Source: CAJQQY01 sp964352225
Lineage (GTDB): Bacteria > Bacteroidota > Bacteroidia > Chitinophagales > Saprospiraceae
Length of the DNA: 24,341 nt
Direction of reading: 5' to 3'
Assembly (NCBI GenBank): GCA_964352225.1
Contig: CAYGRM010000053.1
Coordinates: 1-24,341, forward strand
In this document: positions 22,691 through 24,341 of the stretch, one piece after another
Layout: each line of letters starts with the position of its first letter
How positions within the stretch are numbered: position 1 is the first letter of the stretch
The notes under the pieces: generated by a model
Told to the model about the DNA's origin: nothing
What the model saw: only the letters and a program-made list of their open reading frames with translations
Database searches by the model: none
Translations under genes and position numbers: made by a program

Positions 22691-24341
22691 ATGCGGATTA
22701 AGATTATTTTTATTTTTCTAATATTTTGGTTTTGGAATATTAATTTATTTAGCCAGACTTATGAAGATTACATAGATAAAGGCAACGCTTTTCAAATGAC
22801 TAATTTGGACAGTAGTATTTTTTATTTTAAAAAAGCAGAGGTTTATGCTGTTGATAAAAAGGACTCTGTAAAAATCGCTTTTACGTTAAGTCATATTAGT
22901 CAATTCTATCGGATGAGAGGAGATTTTAAATCATCAATTTCCTACGCTAAAAGAACGGTATCTGTTGCCAATAATCAAAAAGACAAGGCGAAAAGTTTAA
23001 TCAATTTAGCCGTTGCGCTAGATGTGAAAAGTTATAAAGAAGTGGATTCTCTATATAGGGAAGCTGAAGTTATTGCTCACGAATTGCAAGATTCTTCTAT
23101 ATATTTTTTGCTATACATAAGTGAGGCTAATGCAGCACACACCAGAGGTGATTATTATGAAGCCATTGATTATTATTTAGCATCGTTAGATTATTATGAA
23201 TCCGATTTTTCGAGAGTGGGACTCTATCAAAATATTGCAAATACTTTTTATTTATTAAATAATTTAGAAAGGGCAGAAGAGTACATACTCAAATCCATTG
23301 ACCTGTGTCAAAAAAATAATTATAAATTTCGAAATGATGCTCTAGCTGTGACTTATGGAAAAATTCTGAAAAAATTGCAACGTTATGAGGAAGCTAATAT
23401 AGAACTTAATAATGCGATTGAATATCTTTCTGGGAAAAAGAAATGGAGTACCCTTTCTGAAGCTTATAATGTGCAAACCAACCTGTTTTTGGAGCAAGAA
23501 ATGTGGCAAGAAGCTGAGATCGTAAATAAAAAGGCATTGGAGCTATTTCCAAAATCTACAGCTAATGGAAAGGTGAATACCTTAGTGAGTGAGTGCAAAA
23601 TTTTACTTCATCAAAAACAATTTAACAATGTAATTACAAAAGCCAATGAAGTTATTCAGCTTGCAAAAAAAGCTGAACTTCCACGACCACTTCAGCAAGG
23701 TTATTTTTATTCCTATAAGGCATTTCAAGAATTAAATAATCATGAACTTGCGCTTGAGAATTATATTAATTATCAAAGTTTAAACGACTCTCTTTTTAGA
23801 TCAAAGCAAACTTCGCTAGTTACCAATCTTGAATCGAAGCACAATAGAAAAGAGAAAGATAATGCAATTGCATTGTTAGATTCTCAAAATGAAACGCAAA
23901 CAATTCAACTTTCTCAGCAAAAAAAAATGCTAGCCATTGGAGGAATTGCCCTAGCAATTATTTCAGGGTTGTTGTTTTTTCTTTTACAATCATTTAAAAA
24001 AATAAAAATCCAAAATGAAATTATTTCTACTTCCCTAAAAGAGAAAGATACCTTACTTAGAGAAATCCATCATAGAGTAAAAAATAATTTACAGTTGGTT
24101 TCAAGTTTATTAGGTTTACAGAGTCGATCGATCACAGATCCCAAGGCATTGGAGGCATTGAATTCAGGAAAAGCAAGAGTGAAATCTATGGCATTAATTC
24201 ATCAAGATTTATATAATCGAGATAATTTGACAGGCATAAATGTGAAAGAATATTTGGAGAAATTATGTCGAGAATTAATTTCAACATATCAAATTGATAC
24301 GGATAAAATTAATTTGCAAGCTGAAATTGAGAATTTAAATA
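22691..24341 (+). CDS. TPR-containing HisKA_2 sensor histidine kinase (partial, 3' end outside window)
   Basis: The frame is open for 550 codons from ATG 22691 to the window end. The N-terminus has a signal peptide (MRIKIIFIFLIFWFWNINLFSQ). Residues about 25-385 consist of helical tetratricopeptide-like repeats (YYEAIDYYLASLDYYE, NNLERAEEYILKSIDLC, NNHELALENYINYQS). A Gln/Ser/Lys-rich helix leads into one transmembrane segment (MLAIGGIALAIISGLLFFLL, 413-432). A coiled-coil linker follows, then the H-box LREIHHRVKNNLQLVSSLLG, of HisKA_2/HWE style. The phosphoacceptor is probably H461, directly before Arg. The ATPase domain lies beyond the window. This is a periplasm-sensing, inner-membrane kinase of a type common in Bacteroidota. 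Its response regulator is not visible. The 3-bp gap to the previous ORF suggests coupling to the cargo genes. Confidence 0.9.
   Translation, partial: MRIKIIFIFLIFWFWNINLFSQTYEDYIDKGNAFQMTNLDSSIFYFKKAEVYAVDKKDSVKIAFTLSHISQFYRMRGDFKSSISYAKRTVSVANNQKDKAKSLINLAVALDVKSYKEVDSLYREAEVIAHELQDSSIYFLLYISEANAAHTRGDYYEAIDYYLASLDYYESDFSRVGLYQNIANTFYLLNNLERAEEYILKSIDLCQKNNYKFRNDALAVTYGKILKKLQRYEEANIELNNAIEYLSGKKKWSTLSEAYNVQTNLFLEQEMWQEAEIVNKKALELFPKSTANGKVNTLVSECKILLHQKQFNNVITKANEVIQLAKKAELPRPLQQGYFYSYKAFQELNNHELALENYINYQSLNDSLFRSKQTSLVTNLESKHNRKEKDNAIALLDSQNETQTIQLSQQKKMLAIGGIALAIISGLLFFLLQSFKKIKIQNEIISTSLKEKDTLLREIHHRVKNNLQLVSSLLGLQSRSITDPKALEALNSGKARVKSMALIHQDLYNRDNLTGINVKEYLEKLCRELISTYQIDTDKINLQAEIENLN

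Overview
The window looks like a chromosomal segment of an AT-rich member of the Bacteroidota. Five things point there. A large SusC-like/TonB-dependent outer-membrane receptor is present. Two proteins carry C-terminal type IX secretion (Por) sorting domains with the KIFPNPF start. A TPR-containing HisKA_2 sensor kinase is present. Lipoproteins and signal peptides end in the ..FSQ or ..SC style of this phylum. Promoter-like TAnnTTTG boxes occur where Shine-Dalgarno motifs are absent. No tRNA, rRNA, CRISPR array, integrase or transposase gene was seen.

Layout. 1-309 (-) is the N-terminal part of a glycine-rich RRM RNA-binding protein cut by the window edge. 762-2693 (+) is an SF1B IGHMBP2-type helicase. 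It faces a TonB-dependent receptor (2799-5651, -) across a strong bidirectional terminator, and the receptor is preceded by a small lipoprotein (5825-6190, -). 6449-7767 (+) holds a secreted protein of unknown function and a DUF2314 protein. 7948-14050 (+) is a heavy-metal efflux locus: a small His/Cys-containing membrane-associated protein, a CzcA-type RND pump fused in one reading frame to a TolC/CzcC-like outer-membrane channel, and a His-rich CzcB-type adaptor lipoprotein. Two polypeptides would therefore supply all three parts of the tripartite pump. 14126-14938 (-) is a dienoyl-CoA isomerase-type crotonase.

15.1-18.6 kb is a patchwork of short cysteine-motif genes: two CPNCWG-family proteins (one truncated), a c-type cytochrome lipoprotein, cytoplasmic thioredoxin and a secreted WCGWC thioredoxin-like protein, plus a TPMT-family methyltransferase. 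Most are separated by their own terminators. Inside this patchwork, 15489-15838 contains two features not covered by any intact gene. One is a decayed LuxR-type HTH fragment in which the usual Trp codon has become a stop. The other, directly beside it, is a 172-bp MITE-like palindromic element with near-matching terminal inverted repeats and an 8-bp flanking direct repeat.

18957-24341 (+) reads as one possible transcription unit: two tandem paralogous type IX cargo proteins 27 bp apart, a 65-codon ORF overlapping the second by 1 nt, and a sensor kinase starting 3 nt later and running off the window. A perfect 11-bp hairpin with a T-rich tail lies inside the 65-codon ORF. It could end the cargo transcript or attenuate expression of the kinase.

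The strongest observations are the RND-channel fusion with an internal signal-peptide-like segment, the MITE and LuxR relic, the truncated CPNCWG paralog, and the cargo/kinase arrangement. I did not find evidence for a wholly new defence or mobile system.
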